From Halothiobacillus sp. (lineage in GTDB: Bacteria; Pseudomonadota; Gammaproteobacteria; Halothiobacillales; Halothiobacillaceae), in assembly GCA_024636015.1 (NCBI GenBank), contig JAGXHU010000078.1:1-39643 (forward strand): DNA of 39,643 nt. Direction: 5' to 3'. Below, piece by piece: positions 1 to 9,145 of the stretch (its first letter is position 1; every line of letters begins with the position of its first letter). A model generated the notes under the pieces. It ran no database searches, was not told the origin of the DNA, and saw only the letters and a program-made list of their open reading frames with translations. The position numbers and the translations under genes were made by a program.

Positions 1-2067
1 GGCCACATTCATCGCCGTGGCAGAAGGCACCACCCCCGCCTGGCCGGCAGCCATATGCGGCTGATCCCGCCAAGCGTAAATCACCGTCGCAGCCAAAACT
101 GCCCGCACATAATTTCGGGTTTCATCAAAGAGAATGGTATCGACCCAGACATCGCCCGGCATGGTCTGCGTTTCCGGCAACCATTGTTTCACCCGCCCCG
201 GACCGGCATTGTAGGCAGCAATCGCCAGGGGAAGCTGCCCGGGGAAACGATCGCGCAGATAGGACAGATAGGCCGAACCCAGGGTAATGCTGGTCGCCGG
301 ATCATGCAGATCAAAGTTGGTCAGTCCGAGATCGGCCTTGCGATTGATCCAGCTTGCCGTGCGCGGCATAAGCTGCATCAGCCCCTGCGCGCCCACACCG
401 GAGCCCACGTCACTCATAAAGAGGCTTTCCCGCCGAATCATGGCATACAACCAGTTGGCATCGACCCCTTGCGCTTTGGCCTGCTGCGCGACGACTGATG
501 GCCAGGGCGATGGGAACCGCGCGGCAAACCAGGTCGGGTCATTCTGTTTGTGCATTTTGGCGATGGTGATCGACACCCGGTCATACCACTGAGCCTGTTC
601 GGCCAATACCGTCAGGGCGGGAAACTGGTCCGAAGGCACATCATTCAATGCAGCACCAAAAGCGCGTCGGGCATCGTCGGTCAGACCGGCAGCACGCAGG
701 TAGAAAGCAAGCCGCACGGCCGGAATGGCTGCCACAGCGCTGGTGGACACCATGGGCAAAGGGGGATGCTTCGGCCAGGGATAGTCAATGCCCAAACGAT
801 CGGCGGCCAGGAAGCAGTAGTAATCCGGCTCATGGAGCAACGCCCGCCACCGTGCATCCGCCGCCTTCGTCTCACCCAGGGCAGCATCGGCCCTGGCCCA
901 CCAATATTGCCATTCGGATTCTTGTGCCAAATCCACCGGCATGGCAGCAATGGCTTCCTTGAGGTTTTGCCAATTTTCAACCCTCAGAGCCGCCCGCGCG
1001 CGCCAGGTCAGCGTTTCCTCATTCTGAACAGAATCGGGTAACGCCTTCAGCCAGTCATAGGCCTGCGGCATGCGCGTGTAGGCTGCCTTAAGCGCGAATT
1101 GACGGGCAATCTGATCACGATCGGCATCATCGATCGCCCAGACGGCGGGGAGCTGACCAAGCAGATCATGGGTTGTCTGCGGATCGAGCCGGGCCAGATG
1201 CATCAGGGCACGAATCAGATGAGCCCGCTGAACTGATGTGATTTTCTGGTTACTTTGTTGTTTGAGTGCCGTACGAACGGTCTGTTCAGGTGCCTCCTCG
1301 ACCGTGCGCCAGCCCTCGAAATAGGATTCGAGGCCACTCACTTTCTGAGCAGTACCGGACCGAACCAGATACTGTCCCAAGCTGAGATTGCCCGCCAGTA
1401 CGGCCGCCCGAATGCGCTCGCGATAGAGTTCGCCCGTCAAATGGTCATTGTTCTGAAGCCAGGTGAACACGGGATCGCAATAGTCCGGCTGGCTACGTCC
1501 CTGCACCCACAGATGTTCCGCCGCAAGAATCCGCTCCGGTGTCATGGTGCGTGTTTCTATCGCCGCCTGCAGGGTATGGCAGGTCAGACGGGTGGATGAT
1601 TTGAGTTCAGGCGAAAGTGCCAACGCATCCAGATAGTTTGCCCAGGCGCCTTGCTGCTGCAGGCTCTTGAGCAGGGATAGCTTCAGGTCCTTGCTGAACA
1701 GGTAACCGGGGTGCGCCTTGAGAAAATCCACCACACCAACGGGATTCTGATTGACGGTGTCCATGAGCCAGCGAAACTGCAGATAGGTTGCCAGCGGCTG
1801 ATCGCCGAGCGTAGAAATGTCAGCGGCAACAGCGGCGTTGTCTCCCTGCGTGATCGCCGTCATCCCCTGTGTGAACGCCGGCGGCACGTCCCAACTGACT
1901 TGTGTGGCCGCCGACTGATGCGCAGCGGGTTCCAAGGGCGCCGTTGATATGGCGCCATTTGCCGCCGTCGTCAGCAGCCCCGCAGACAACAAGATGCCCG
2001 CCCACAGCCCGAACATTCGCATGCGGTACGGCGAAGGGGCATTGAAGGGTACCGAGTAGTCTTGCAT
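1..2067 (-). CDS. slt: Soluble lytic murein transglycosylase (Slt70 type), C-terminus cut by window edge
   Basis: Periplasmic enzyme that cleaves the MurNAc-GlcNAc bond of peptidoglycan, leaving 1,6-anhydro-MurNAc. Reading the minus strand from an ATG at 2067 gives 689 open codons to the left edge. A hydrophobic export signal (GLWAGILLSAGLLTTAA) is followed by a long alpha-helical superhelix region and then the lysozyme-like catalytic domain. That domain has the catalytic glutamate in IRRESLF (about residue 547), GLMQLMP, and AYNAGPGRVKQWLP, all Slt hallmarks. Only the last residues and the stop are missing. Start is uncertain: ATGs at 2022 and 2016 would put the signal peptide right at the N-terminus, and none of the three has a convincing ribosome binding site. 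It is divergent from gluQ across only 53 bp. Family assignment is very sure; the start is not. Confidence 0.93.
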   Translation of the reverse strand, partial: MQDYSVPFNAPSPYRMRMFGLWAGILLSAGLLTTAANGAISTAPLEPAAHQSAATQVSWDVPPAFTQGMTAITQGDNAAVAADISTLGDQPLATYLQFRWLMDTVNQNPVGVVDFLKAHPGYLFSKDLKLSLLKSLQQQGAWANYLDALALSPELKSSTRLTCHTLQAAIETRTMTPERILAAEHLWVQGRSQPDYCDPVFTWLQNNDHLTGELYRERIRAAVLAGNLSLGQYLVRSGTAQKVSGLESYFEGWRTVEEAPEQTVRTALKQQSNQKITSVQRAHLIRALMHLARLDPQTTHDLLGQLPAVWAIDDADRDQIARQFALKAAYTRMPQAYDWLKALPDSVQNEETLTWRARAALRVENWQNLKEAIAAMPVDLAQESEWQYWWARADAALGETKAADARWRALLHEPDYYCFLAADRLGIDYPWPKHPPLPMVSTSAVAAIPAVRLAFYLRAAGLTDDARRAFGAALNDVPSDQFPALTVLAEQAQWYDRVSITIAKMHKQNDPTWFAARFPSPWPSVVAQQAKAQGVDANWLYAMIRRESLFMSDVGSGVGAQGLMQLMPRTASWINRKADLGLTNFDLHDPATSITLGSAYLSYLRDRFPGQLPLAIAAYNAGPGRVKQWLPETQTMPGDVWVDTILFDETRNYVRAVLAATVIYAWRDQPHMAAGQAGVVPSATAMNVA

Positions 2068-2105
2068 ATAAATAACCACATGAATTCCCGGAGTTTAAAA
2101 CTGAA

Positions 2106-2114
2106 TGTCATAAT
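2106..2114 (+). promoter_or_regulatory. Candidate extended -10 promoter for gluQ
   Basis: TGTCATAAT is an extended -10 element (TGn followed by CATAAT, 5 of 6 matches to TATAAT). It ends six bases before the gluQ ATG at 2121, so initiation about seven bases after the hexamer would fall at the start codon. No good -35 hexamer lies at the usual spacing, which extended -10 promoters tolerate. Predicted from sequence only. Confidence 0.4.
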
Positions 2115-2120
2115 ACCCAC

Positions 2121-3095
2121 ATGACCTTCCGAACGAAATGCCCCCCGGAGAAAACAGCCGAAACGACGCCCCGGTCGACCTATGTCGGTCGCTTTGCGCC
2201 GACGCCATCCGGGCCACTGCATCAGGGTTCACTCGTTGCAGCATTGGGCAGTTATCTCGATGCACGCGCCCACGAGGGCCACTGGCTGCTCAGGATGGAT
2301 GATCTGGACCGCCAACGCTGCCCCACAGGGGCGACATCGCACATTCTCGATCAACTCATCGCTCATGGTTTGGGACCCGATGGGCCCGTCATCAGTCAGC
2401 GTGAACGGCTGGATGTTTATCAGGCTGCCCTGGATCAATTAAAAACCCTGAATCGAGTATATCGCTGTGACTGCAGCCGAAATACGCTGCGCGACGGTGT
2501 TGTCTCTGGGTTGATTCGGCAAGGATTGGCCGGCCCGCTCTATCCCGGCACCTGCCGGGACCGGCGGCTACCGCCCGACCAGCGCGCAGGCTGGCGGTTT
2601 ACCGTCCCTTCGGAAACGGTTCGAATCTGGGATCGTCGTTTGGGGGTTCTGACGCAGAGTCTGCCGGAGACCATCGGCGATCCCTTGGTGCAACGGGCCG
2701 ACGGCGTGTTTGCCTATCATCTGGCCGAAGTCGTCGACAATGCGGCGTTTTCGATCACGGATGTGGTGCGCGGGTCGGATTTGGTACCTCTCGCCCCCGT
2801 ACAGTGGTCGTTGCACGCCGTGCTATACCCAGAAAGTCCAGCTCCCCGTTATATGCATCTCCCGGTTCTGTTCAATGCTGAGGGCAGAAAGCTCAGCAAG
2901 ACGAATCAGGCCCCGGCCCTCGACCCCCGACATGCGCGCGCGAATCTGATGGCAGCCGCTCAGACGCTCGGCCTGAACATCGAGCACGCGGCCGATGATC
3001 TCCCTGGACTGCTGCAGGACTGGACGGATCAGTGGCAGCGGCTATTCGTCGCTGGGCAACAACCCGTCGACCCGTTGGAAGCCCCGGGGCAATAA
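2121..3095 (+). CDS. gluQ: Glutamyl-Q tRNA(Asp) synthetase
   Basis: Truncated paralogue of glutamyl-tRNA synthetase. It activates glutamate and attaches it to the queuosine at the wobble position of tRNA(Asp), not to the tRNA 3' end. The 324-residue protein has the class I catalytic fold only: a HIGH-type motif (PSGPLHQGS, residues 29-37), a KMSKS-type motif (KLSKT from residue 257), and zinc-ligand candidates in YRCDCS followed by YPGTC. It lacks the anticodon-binding domain, as the family does. The ATG at 2121 has no Shine-Dalgarno sequence and sits where transcription from the extended -10 box would begin. In many gammaproteobacteria this gene follows dksA; here it stands alone and divergent from slt. 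Its last 54 bases overlap the 3' end of parC on the other strand. Confidence 0.93.
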   Translation: MTFRTKCPPEKTAETTPRSTYVGRFAPTPSGPLHQGSLVAALGSYLDARAHEGHWLLRMDDLDRQRCPTGATSHILDQLIAHGLGPDGPVISQRERLDVYQAALDQLKTLNRVYRCDCSRNTLRDGVVSGLIRQGLAGPLYPGTCRDRRLPPDQRAGWRFTVPSETVRIWDRRLGVLTQSLPETIGDPLVQRADGVFAYHLAEVVDNAAFSITDVVRGSDLVPLAPVQWSLHAVLYPESPAPRYMHLPVLFNAEGRKLSKTNQAPALDPRHARANLMAAAQTLGLNIEHAADDLPGLLQDWTDQWQRLFVAGQQPVDPLEAPGQ

Positions 3096-5276
3096 CCGCC
3101 CCCGCGTGGCTCGCGTGCCCCGGTAATTATCGAAATCCGCCCCGCGCAGGGTGACGGCGCGCGCGCCGGATTGAACCTTCAGCCAGTCGTTGTCTTTCAG
3201 GACACAGGCCGCCACGATCTCGACACCCGATTTACAGCCCATCAGCTTGTTTCCTTTCCCCTTGGCCAGCTCGGGGATCTCACTGCGATCAATAATCAGC
3301 ACATGGCCATCGCTTGAGGCCACGGCAATTCGAACGTGTTGATCCGTCATTTTCAGCGGCATACCCAGCCGCGCGCCCGCCCCCAGGCTCACGATGACTT
3401 TCCCGGCACGCTGCCGCCCCAACAGCTCGGCAAATGAGGCAATGAAGCCATAACTGGTGTTTTGCCACAGCAGAACATGATCGTTTTCATCGGCCAGTAC
3501 CAGTGCCGTGAATTGTGCACCAGTCGGCGGGCTGAGTCGGCCCGTCAGGGGCTCACCCTGCCCTCGGGCAGACGGCAGACTGTGGGCCGGCAGGCTGTAT
3601 GCGCGCCCGCCGTCATCGAAGACCACGACGGATTGGGTCGACTTGCCGTGATCGAACGCCAGGCAGGCATCGCCCGCCTTGTAGGACAGCGCATGCGCAT
3701 CGACGTCGTGTCCCTTGGCAGCACGAATCCAGCCGGTTTTGCTCAGCACGACCGTGACCGGCTCGGCGGTCATCAACTCCGTTTCGGCCAAAGCCTGTGC
3801 CGCCACGCGCGTAACCAGCCGCGAACGGCGGGCGTCGCCATAGGTCAGCGCATCCGCTTGCAATTCATCGCGCATCAAGCCGCGCAGGGCCGACTTATCC
3901 GCCAGCAAGGCCCGCAATTTTGCCGCCTCGGCCTCAAGGGCATCCTGTTCCTTGCGCAGGGCAATCTCTTCCAGCTTGGCCAACTGACGCAGGCGGATTT
4001 CCAGAATCGCTTCGGCTTGCCGTTCAGTCAGATCAAACCGGGCGATCAATTCGGTCTTGGGCTCATCGGCCTCGCGGATCACCGCGATCACCTCGTCAAT
4101 ATTGAGGAAGGCAATCATCAGACCGCCCAGGATCTCAAGACGCAGATCCACCTTGGTCAGTCGCCACGTCAGACGGCGCGTGAGCGTGTTCTGACGGAAA
4201 ATCAGCCATTCGGACAGCAGATCCTTGAGATTCATCACCCGTGGGCGGCCATCCAGCGCGATGACGTTCATGTTGATGCGATAGCTTTTTTCCAGATCAG
4301 TGGTGGCGAACAGATGCGCCATCAGCGCTTCGGTATCTACCTGGCGACTGCGCGGTATGATCACCAGCCGCGTGGGCGCTTCATGATCCGATTCATCGCG
4401 CAAGTCGCTGACCAGAGGCAGTTTCTTGGCATTCATCTGCGCAGCGATCTGCTCCAGTATCTTGCTGCCCGAAACCTGAAACGGCAGGGCGGAAATAATG
4501 ATCTCGCCCTGCTCCACTTCGTAGCGCGCCCGCTGGCGCACATTGCCCGTGCCGGTGCGATACATCTGGAGAATGTCGTCCGGCGGGGTGGTGATCTCGC
4601 CTTCAGTAGGGAAGTCCGGGCCGCGCACATGCTGACACAGGTCATCAACGCTCGCGTCCGGATTGTCGAGCAGGGCAATGGTCGCGTTGACGACTTCACG
4701 CAGATTATGCTGCGGAATGTCCGTGGACAACCCCACCGCAATACCCATCCCGCCATTCAATAGTACGTTCGGCAATCGCGCGGGCAGCAAAACGGGCTCT
4801 TCGAGCGTGCCGTCAAAATTGGGCTGCCAATCGACCGTGCCCTGATTCGCCTCAATCAGCAAACTTTGCGCATAGGGCGTCAAGCGTGATTCGGTATATC
4901 GCATGGCAGCGAATGATTTTGGATCATCCGGCGAACCGAAATTCCCCTGCCCGTCGACCATCGGATAGCGGTAGGAGAACGGCTGTGCCATTAACACCAT
5001 GGCCTCGTAACAGGCGGAATCGCCATGGGGATGGAATTTACCGATCACATCCCCGATCGTACGCGCTGATTTCTTGTGCTTGGCGCCCGCATTCAGGTTC
5101 AGTTCGCTCATCGCAAAGATGATGCGGCGTTGCACGGGCTTCAGGCCATCACAGACATTCGGCAATGCACGGTCAAGAATCACGTACATCGCGTAATTAA
5201 GATAAGCCTGTTCTGAAAATGCGGCGATGGACTGCCGTTCAAATCCGTCGGTACTGGTGAGGGGCGCAAGGCTCAT
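3042..5276 (-). CDS. parC: DNA topoisomerase IV subunit A
   Basis: Breakage-reunion subunit of topoisomerase IV, which with ParE decatenates replicated chromosomes. Counting from the ATG at 5276 (744 residues), the active-site tyrosine in AAMRYTES is Y127. The quinolone-resistance region [14 protein letters not shown] carries S87 and E91, the residues found in sensitive E. coli (S80/E84), so no classical resistance substitution is present. After about residue 490 comes the degenerate beta-pinwheel C-terminal domain, and the length suits ParC better than GyrA. A TTG eight codons upstream (5300) is possible, but the ATG matches family N-termini. It is the last gene of the trhP-lptF-lptG-parC run, 98 bp after lptG. 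No parE lies in the window. Confidence 0.93.
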   Translation of the reverse strand: MSLAPLTSTDGFERQSIAAFSEQAYLNYAMYVILDRALPNVCDGLKPVQRRIIFAMSELNLNAGAKHKKSARTIGDVIGKFHPHGDSACYEAMVLMAQPFSYRYPMVDGQGNFGSPDDPKSFAAMRYTESRLTPYAQSLLIEANQGTVDWQPNFDGTLEEPVLLPARLPNVLLNGGMGIAVGLSTDIPQHNLREVVNATIALLDNPDASVDDLCQHVRGPDFPTEGEITTPPDDILQMYRTGTGNVRQRARYEVEQGEIIISALPFQVSGSKILEQIAAQMNAKKLPLVSDLRDESDHEAPTRLVIIPRSRQVDTEALMAHLFATTDLEKSYRINMNVIALDGRPRVMNLKDLLSEWLIFRQNTLTRRLTWRLTKVDLRLEILGGLMIAFLNIDEVIAVIREADEPKTELIARFDLTERQAEAILEIRLRQLAKLEEIALRKEQDALEAEAAKLRALLADKSALRGLMRDELQADALTYGDARRSRLVTRVAAQALAETELMTAEPVTVVLSKTGWIRAAKGHDVDAHALSYKAGDACLAFDHGKSTQSVVVFDDGGRAYSLPAHSLPSARGQGEPLTGRLSPPTGAQFTALVLADENDHVLLWQNTSYGFIASFAELLGRQRAGKVIVSLGAGARLGMPLKMTDQHVRIAVASSDGHVLIIDRSEIPELAKGKGNKLMGCKSGVEIVAACVLKDNDWLKVQSGARAVTLRGADFDNYRGTRATRGRLLPRGFQRVDGLLPSDE

Positions 5277-5374
5277 GGTGGGTATGATTTCCAGGTTCAA
5301 GTCACAAATGGATCAGCCGCAATGTCGGACGACGCACAAACAGGTCGAAAGGCGGAAAATGGTGATGTTTCGCT

Positions 5375-6487
5375 TCACCTGGCCACCCTTCGCGCCGCCG
5401 GATTCAATCGCCGCAAACGAATGAATCCTAACAAACCAAAGAGGACCGGGGGTAACGCCGCGCTCAGAAAGGGGACGAACGAGTTTCCGTTCCCATACAC
5501 TGGCGCGAAAGCCGACACGATCTGCACCAGGGTGAGATAGGCCACGCCCAGCACAATAGCAATGAATAGCCAGCGTCCGGCGCCACCGCTGCGCTGATTC
5601 GTGAACACGAACGGCAAGGTCACAAGCAACATGACCAGCACGGAAATCGGCGCAAACACGCGTGCCCACAGGGCACCTGCATAGGCAGCATCATCCAGCT
5701 GATTCTTCGCCAGATAATGCACATAGGCATTCAGCTGCAGGATGTTCATGTGGCGGGGATTCAGAACGGCAATTTTCAGGATTTTCTGCGAGAACAGTTG
5801 AACGTGATCACGTCGAGCATCGTGCTGAATGACCACGTGCTGCCCGTCCGGGCCGGACTCGATCGTCGATTCGTGCACATCAAACAGTTGCCACAAATCG
5901 CCGCCCTCGGTCAGGGCATACGTGGCCGTCAACTCTCGATAGGGCAGTCCCTGTTTATTCATCTCGAACATGCGCACTGCGTTCAATCGTCCGCCGACCA
6001 ATGCCTGCCCCACATTGATGAATCGTTGACCATCGCGTAACCATAAACCAGATTTCAGATTCACGCTGACGCCGCTGCCTCGGGCTTCAGCGCGCATCTG
6101 ATTGGCTTGTTCCTGCCCCCAGGCACCGATGGTTTCCCCCATCGCCATACCCACTACGGCCAGGATCACACCCGCCATGAGCACCGGTCGCGCCAGTCGG
6201 AGCACCGACATGCCCGAACAGCGCATCACCGTAAGCTCGGAATGAGCCGCCAAATTGCCCAGCCCAAGCAGTCCGCCAACCAGAACGGCTGCTGGATAAA
6301 AGTCATACAGATATCCGGGCATGGTAAGAAGGACAAACGAGATCGCCTGCCACAGGCTGTAATTGCTGGACACCTTCGGCAGTTCATCGATAGCACCGAA
6401 AATCACGATCAGCAGGGCGAATGCCGCCACCGAGGCCAGGCTGCCAAGGATGACGGTTCGCATGATATATCGGTCAAGCGTACCCAT
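5375..6487 (-). CDS. lptG: LPS export ABC transporter permease LptG
   Basis: Inner-membrane permease of the LptB2FGC transporter, which extracts lipopolysaccharide from the inner membrane and passes it to the LptA bridge. The 370-residue protein has three N-terminal membrane segments, a periplasmic beta-jellyroll domain (about residues 110-260), and three C-terminal segments, the YjgP/YjgQ layout. HSELTVMRCSGMSVLRL is the conserved coupling-helix region that contacts the LptB ATPase. The ATG at 6487 is preferred over the upstream in-frame start at 6529 because AGGTGG lies four bases before it and it overlaps lptF by only 14 bases. The stop lies within a weak five-bp hairpin (5361-5379). It pairs with lptF immediately upstream. 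Confidence 0.93.
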   Translation of the reverse strand: MGTLDRYIMRTVILGSLASVAAFALLIVIFGAIDELPKVSSNYSLWQAISFVLLTMPGYLYDFYPAAVLVGGLLGLGNLAAHSELTVMRCSGMSVLRLARPVLMAGVILAVVGMAMGETIGAWGQEQANQMRAEARGSGVSVNLKSGLWLRDGQRFINVGQALVGGRLNAVRMFEMNKQGLPYRELTATYALTEGGDLWQLFDVHESTIESGPDGQHVVIQHDARRDHVQLFSQKILKIAVLNPRHMNILQLNAYVHYLAKNQLDDAAYAGALWARVFAPISVLVMLLVTLPFVFTNQRSGGAGRWLFIAIVLGVAYLTLVQIVSAFAPVYGNGNSFVPFLSAALPPVLFGLLGFIRLRRLNPAARRVAR

Positions 6488-7589
6488 GACGCCACCTGCC
6501 CAACCGTTGGCGCAATCGTCGCCAACCATTTCCAGACCACCAGAGCAAACCCAGCCAAAGCGCGATAAAACTGCCGTGGGTCAGAACCAGTCCCGACACG
6601 AGACTCATCTCATTGTGTTTGATCGAAGTGTCGACCAGCGCGATGAGGTTGAAGTACAAGGCATAAAACAAAAATGCCCAGAACAAGCGCCCATACCGCC
6701 CGGAACGCGGGCGGGATTGCGCCAATGGCACCGCAATCAAGGCCAGAACCAAGACGCTTATTGCCTGGGACAAGCGATAGAAAAACTCGGCCTGATCACC
6801 CGGTATCGAAGAGCGTAGCAACGCCCAGGAGGACTTCTGCGCGGTTTGCCCGACAATCCCACTCGATCCGCCAGGAATCAGGATTTCATGCGTCTTATAA
6901 TCAACAACCGTCCAGTCCGCCTGCCCCGGATCCCCCTGAATCCGTCGCCCTTGCGAGAGCACCATGTATCGATTTCCGTCAGGGTTGAAAATCAAATGTC
7001 CGGATGGCGCCATTTCAACACCGGATTTCTGATTCTGATTCTGCGCGTGCAGCGGCTGATTGAACGAAAAAATTTCCGTATACCCGCCCTTCGTCTTACT
7101 CCCCACATACAGCACGATCTTACCGCTGGGATCTTCAATAAACCGCCCCACCGGCAGTTGATCAAGCATCTGCTGACTCCGGGCCGAGTCAATCATCTGC
7201 ACGCGCAACTGTTCGAGATAAGGCCATCCCACCAAAGAAATATAGGCAGCCAGCAAAGCAATCGGTATGGCGAGCCACAAAATGGCCCGCGTGAGATATC
7301 CCGATCCAAAACCGCAGGCCCGCATCACCGTCAGCTCTGAGTCCCGGCTCAGCCGGCCCAGCGCCAGCATCAATCCAATAAACAGACCGACCGGTAGAAC
7401 ATACATCAGCAGATTGATGGCATTGAACCCCATAACAGCGGGGATCAGGCTCGCCGGCAGCGAACCATCCGCCGTCATGGCTAAGGTCTTGGCCAATAGA
7501 TTGGCCAACATGACCAGCAGAATCGTCGCTCCGACGCCGAGTGTGGCGATACCGGCTTCGCGCAGAAAATAGCGCGTCAGAATCGACAT
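6474..7589 (-). CDS. lptF: LPS export ABC transporter permease LptF
   Basis: Partner permease of LptG in the lipopolysaccharide exporter. The 371-residue protein begins MSILTRYFLREAG, has three N-terminal membrane helices (about 15-120), a periplasmic jellyroll (about 125-265), then three C-terminal helices. SRDSELTVMRACGFGSGYL matches the LptF coupling-helix region. It starts four bases after the trhP stop and overlaps lptG by 14 bases, so the three genes are almost certainly co-transcribed. In enterobacteria lptFG lies divergent from pepA; here the upstream neighbour is a tRNA-modification gene. The ribosome binding site is weak, which fits coupling to trhP translation. Confidence 0.93.
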   Translation of the reverse strand: MSILTRYFLREAGIATLGVGATILLVMLANLLAKTLAMTADGSLPASLIPAVMGFNAINLLMYVLPVGLFIGLMLALGRLSRDSELTVMRACGFGSGYLTRAILWLAIPIALLAAYISLVGWPYLEQLRVQMIDSARSQQMLDQLPVGRFIEDPSGKIVLYVGSKTKGGYTEIFSFNQPLHAQNQNQKSGVEMAPSGHLIFNPDGNRYMVLSQGRRIQGDPGQADWTVVDYKTHEILIPGGSSGIVGQTAQKSSWALLRSSIPGDQAEFFYRLSQAISVLVLALIAVPLAQSRPRSGRYGRLFWAFLFYALYFNLIALVDTSIKHNEMSLVSGLVLTHGSFIALWLGLLWWSGNGWRRLRQRLGRWRHGYA

Positions 7590-7593
7590 CGAC

Positions 7594-9018
7594 TTACGAC
7601 TTCAGATGTTTGGCAATCAGACCGTATTTCAGACGATCACCAAATTTCTCCGCACCCGCAGGCAACCGTAAGCGAACACGATGACCGCCGCCCGGCGCTT
7701 CCACCATGGCCGAACCATCTATCGCCTGCATTTCGGCCAGTTGCTCGATTCGGTTGCCGTCCGGCAGCAGGAAGGTCACCGCATCGCCGACCTTCAGCTT
7801 GTTCTTGATCTCGACTTCGGCCCAGTCGCCCTGAATGCCGGAGATTTCACCCACGAATTGCTGTTCACGGTGCTTGGACACACCTTCAATGTAATTCTGG
7901 TATTCCTTGGTGTGGTGGCGTTCGAAAAAGCCGTCGGTATAACCCCGGTGAGCCAGGTTATCGAGCTCGACCAACAGCTCGGGATCGAACGGTTTTCCCG
8001 CCACAGCATCGTCGATCGCCCGGCGATAGACTTGCGCAGTCCGCGCGACGTAATAATGGGATTTGGTCCGGCCTTCAATTTTCAGGCAATCCACACCGAT
8101 CCGCGTCAGCGCATGCACATGCTCGACGGCACGCAGGTCGCGCGAGTTCATGATGTAGGTGCCGTGCTCGTCTTCCTCGATCGGCATCAGCTCGTCCGGA
8201 CGATTCAACTCTTCCAGCAAATAGACCTTATCGGCCAGCGGATGCCGCGCCCCACCCGTGGGACCGAATGTATCGCTGGCCAGACCGCCGCCGGACAGAT
8301 CCAGCCCTTCGATCTTGTCACTCTTGTTGCTCGCGTTCAGATCGGCCATCGAGATGACCTGAGACGGCTCAGGATGCACGACGCCGGAGATATCCTCGGA
8401 CGCATCATGCGTTTTGTATTCCCAGCGGCAGGCATTGGTGCAGGTACCCTGGTTCGGATCACGATGGTTGAAATAGCCCGACAGCAGGCAACGCCCGGAG
8501 TAGGCGATGCACAGGGCGCCGTGCACGAATACCTCAAGCTCCATATCAGGGCAGCGATCACGAATCTCGGAAATTTCGTCCAGCGACAGCTCCCGAGACA
8601 AAATCACCCGCGAAACGCCCATGGACTTCCAGAACTGCACCGTGGCGTAGTTGACGGTATTAGCCTGTACCGAGAGATGAATCGGCATATCCGGCCACTG
8701 CTGACGCACCATCATGATCAAACCGGGATCGGCCATGATGAAGGCATCAGGCTGCATCTCGATCAGCGGCGTCATGTCCTTGATGAAGGTCTTCAGTTTG
8801 CTGTTATGCGGCGAGGTGTTCACCGCCATGAAGAACTGCTTGCCGGCCGCATGGGCCTCGTCGATACCGATACGCAGATTATCTTCAAGAAAATCATTGT
8901 TGCGCGTGCGCAGACTGTACCGCGGCAACCCGGCATAAACCGCATCGGCACCATAGGCAAACGCATAACGCATGGACTTCAGCGTGCCCGCTGGGGATAA
9001 CAACTCCGGCGCTTTCAT
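7594..9018 (-). CDS. trhP: tRNA 5-hydroxyuridine synthesis protein TrhP (peptidase U32 family, YegQ)
   Basis: U32-family protein that in E. coli (TrhP, formerly YegQ) acts in the prephenate-dependent, oxygen-independent route to 5-hydroxyuridine at U34 of tRNA. The 474-residue protein opens with KAPELLSPAGTLKSMRYAF and has the U32 signature (VFVHGALCIAYSGRCLLSGY) followed by GTCTNACRWEY. These supply cysteines typical of the group and thought to bind iron-sulfur. The C-terminal part (about 390-474) looks like the small beta-barrel of longer U32 proteins. The ATG at 9018 is chosen over a TTG one codon earlier. It leads the trhP-lptF-lptG-parC block. The name rests on similarity to YegQ rather than to UbiU/UbiV or RlhA, which differ in length. 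Confidence 0.88.
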   Translation of the reverse strand: MKAPELLSPAGTLKSMRYAFAYGADAVYAGLPRYSLRTRNNDFLEDNLRIGIDEAHAAGKQFFMAVNTSPHNSKLKTFIKDMTPLIEMQPDAFIMADPGLIMMVRQQWPDMPIHLSVQANTVNYATVQFWKSMGVSRVILSRELSLDEISEIRDRCPDMELEVFVHGALCIAYSGRCLLSGYFNHRDPNQGTCTNACRWEYKTHDASEDISGVVHPEPSQVISMADLNASNKSDKIEGLDLSGGGLASDTFGPTGGARHPLADKVYLLEELNRPDELMPIEEDEHGTYIMNSRDLRAVEHVHALTRIGVDCLKIEGRTKSHYYVARTAQVYRRAIDDAVAGKPFDPELLVELDNLAHRGYTDGFFERHHTKEYQNYIEGVSKHREQQFVGEISGIQGDWAEVEIKNKLKVGDAVTFLLPDGNRIEQLAEMQAIDGSAMVEAPGGGHRVRLRLPAGAEKFGDRLKYGLIAKHLKS

Positions 9019-9127
9019 CAAACTCTACCCATCAACTGATCAATTAATCTGCCATTGTAGCCTGTTCAGTGCCCACAAATTCACCAAAAGCACCGGGAAT
9101 TGCTGATCAATTCTGTGGTGACCATTA

Positions 9128-9145
9128 GAGCCTCTACTTAGGCTC
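9128..9145 (-). terminator. Weak hairpin at the end of the fructosamine-kinase-like gene
   Basis: GAGCCT and AGGCTC form a six-bp stem with a six-base loop overlapping the stop codon of the minus-strand gene. There is no U-run after it, so it may be only a partial terminator or an mRNA end structure. Confidence 0.3.

Noticed and set aside
55..1041. Several open frames on the plus strand opposite slt
   Set aside because: They are frame shadows of the slt coding strand, with no recognisable domain and no ribosome binding sites.
3462..4763. 433-codon plus-strand frame
   Set aside because: Lies wholly antisense to parC and its protein is low-complexity Q/R/H-rich with no family signature; parC on the other strand is unmistakable.
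3042..5276. Quinolone-resistant topoisomerase
   Set aside because: The resistance-determining region carries the serine and glutamate found in sensitive enzymes (S87, E91).
7681..9000. 439-codon plus-strand frame
   Set aside because: Antisense shadow of trhP; the U32 signature on the minus strand settles the coding strand.
9036..9112. CTGATCAATT present twice (9036 and 9103) upstream of trhP
   Set aside because: Only ten bases and two copies, 67 bp apart, with no further similarity; not enough to call a repeat family or operator.
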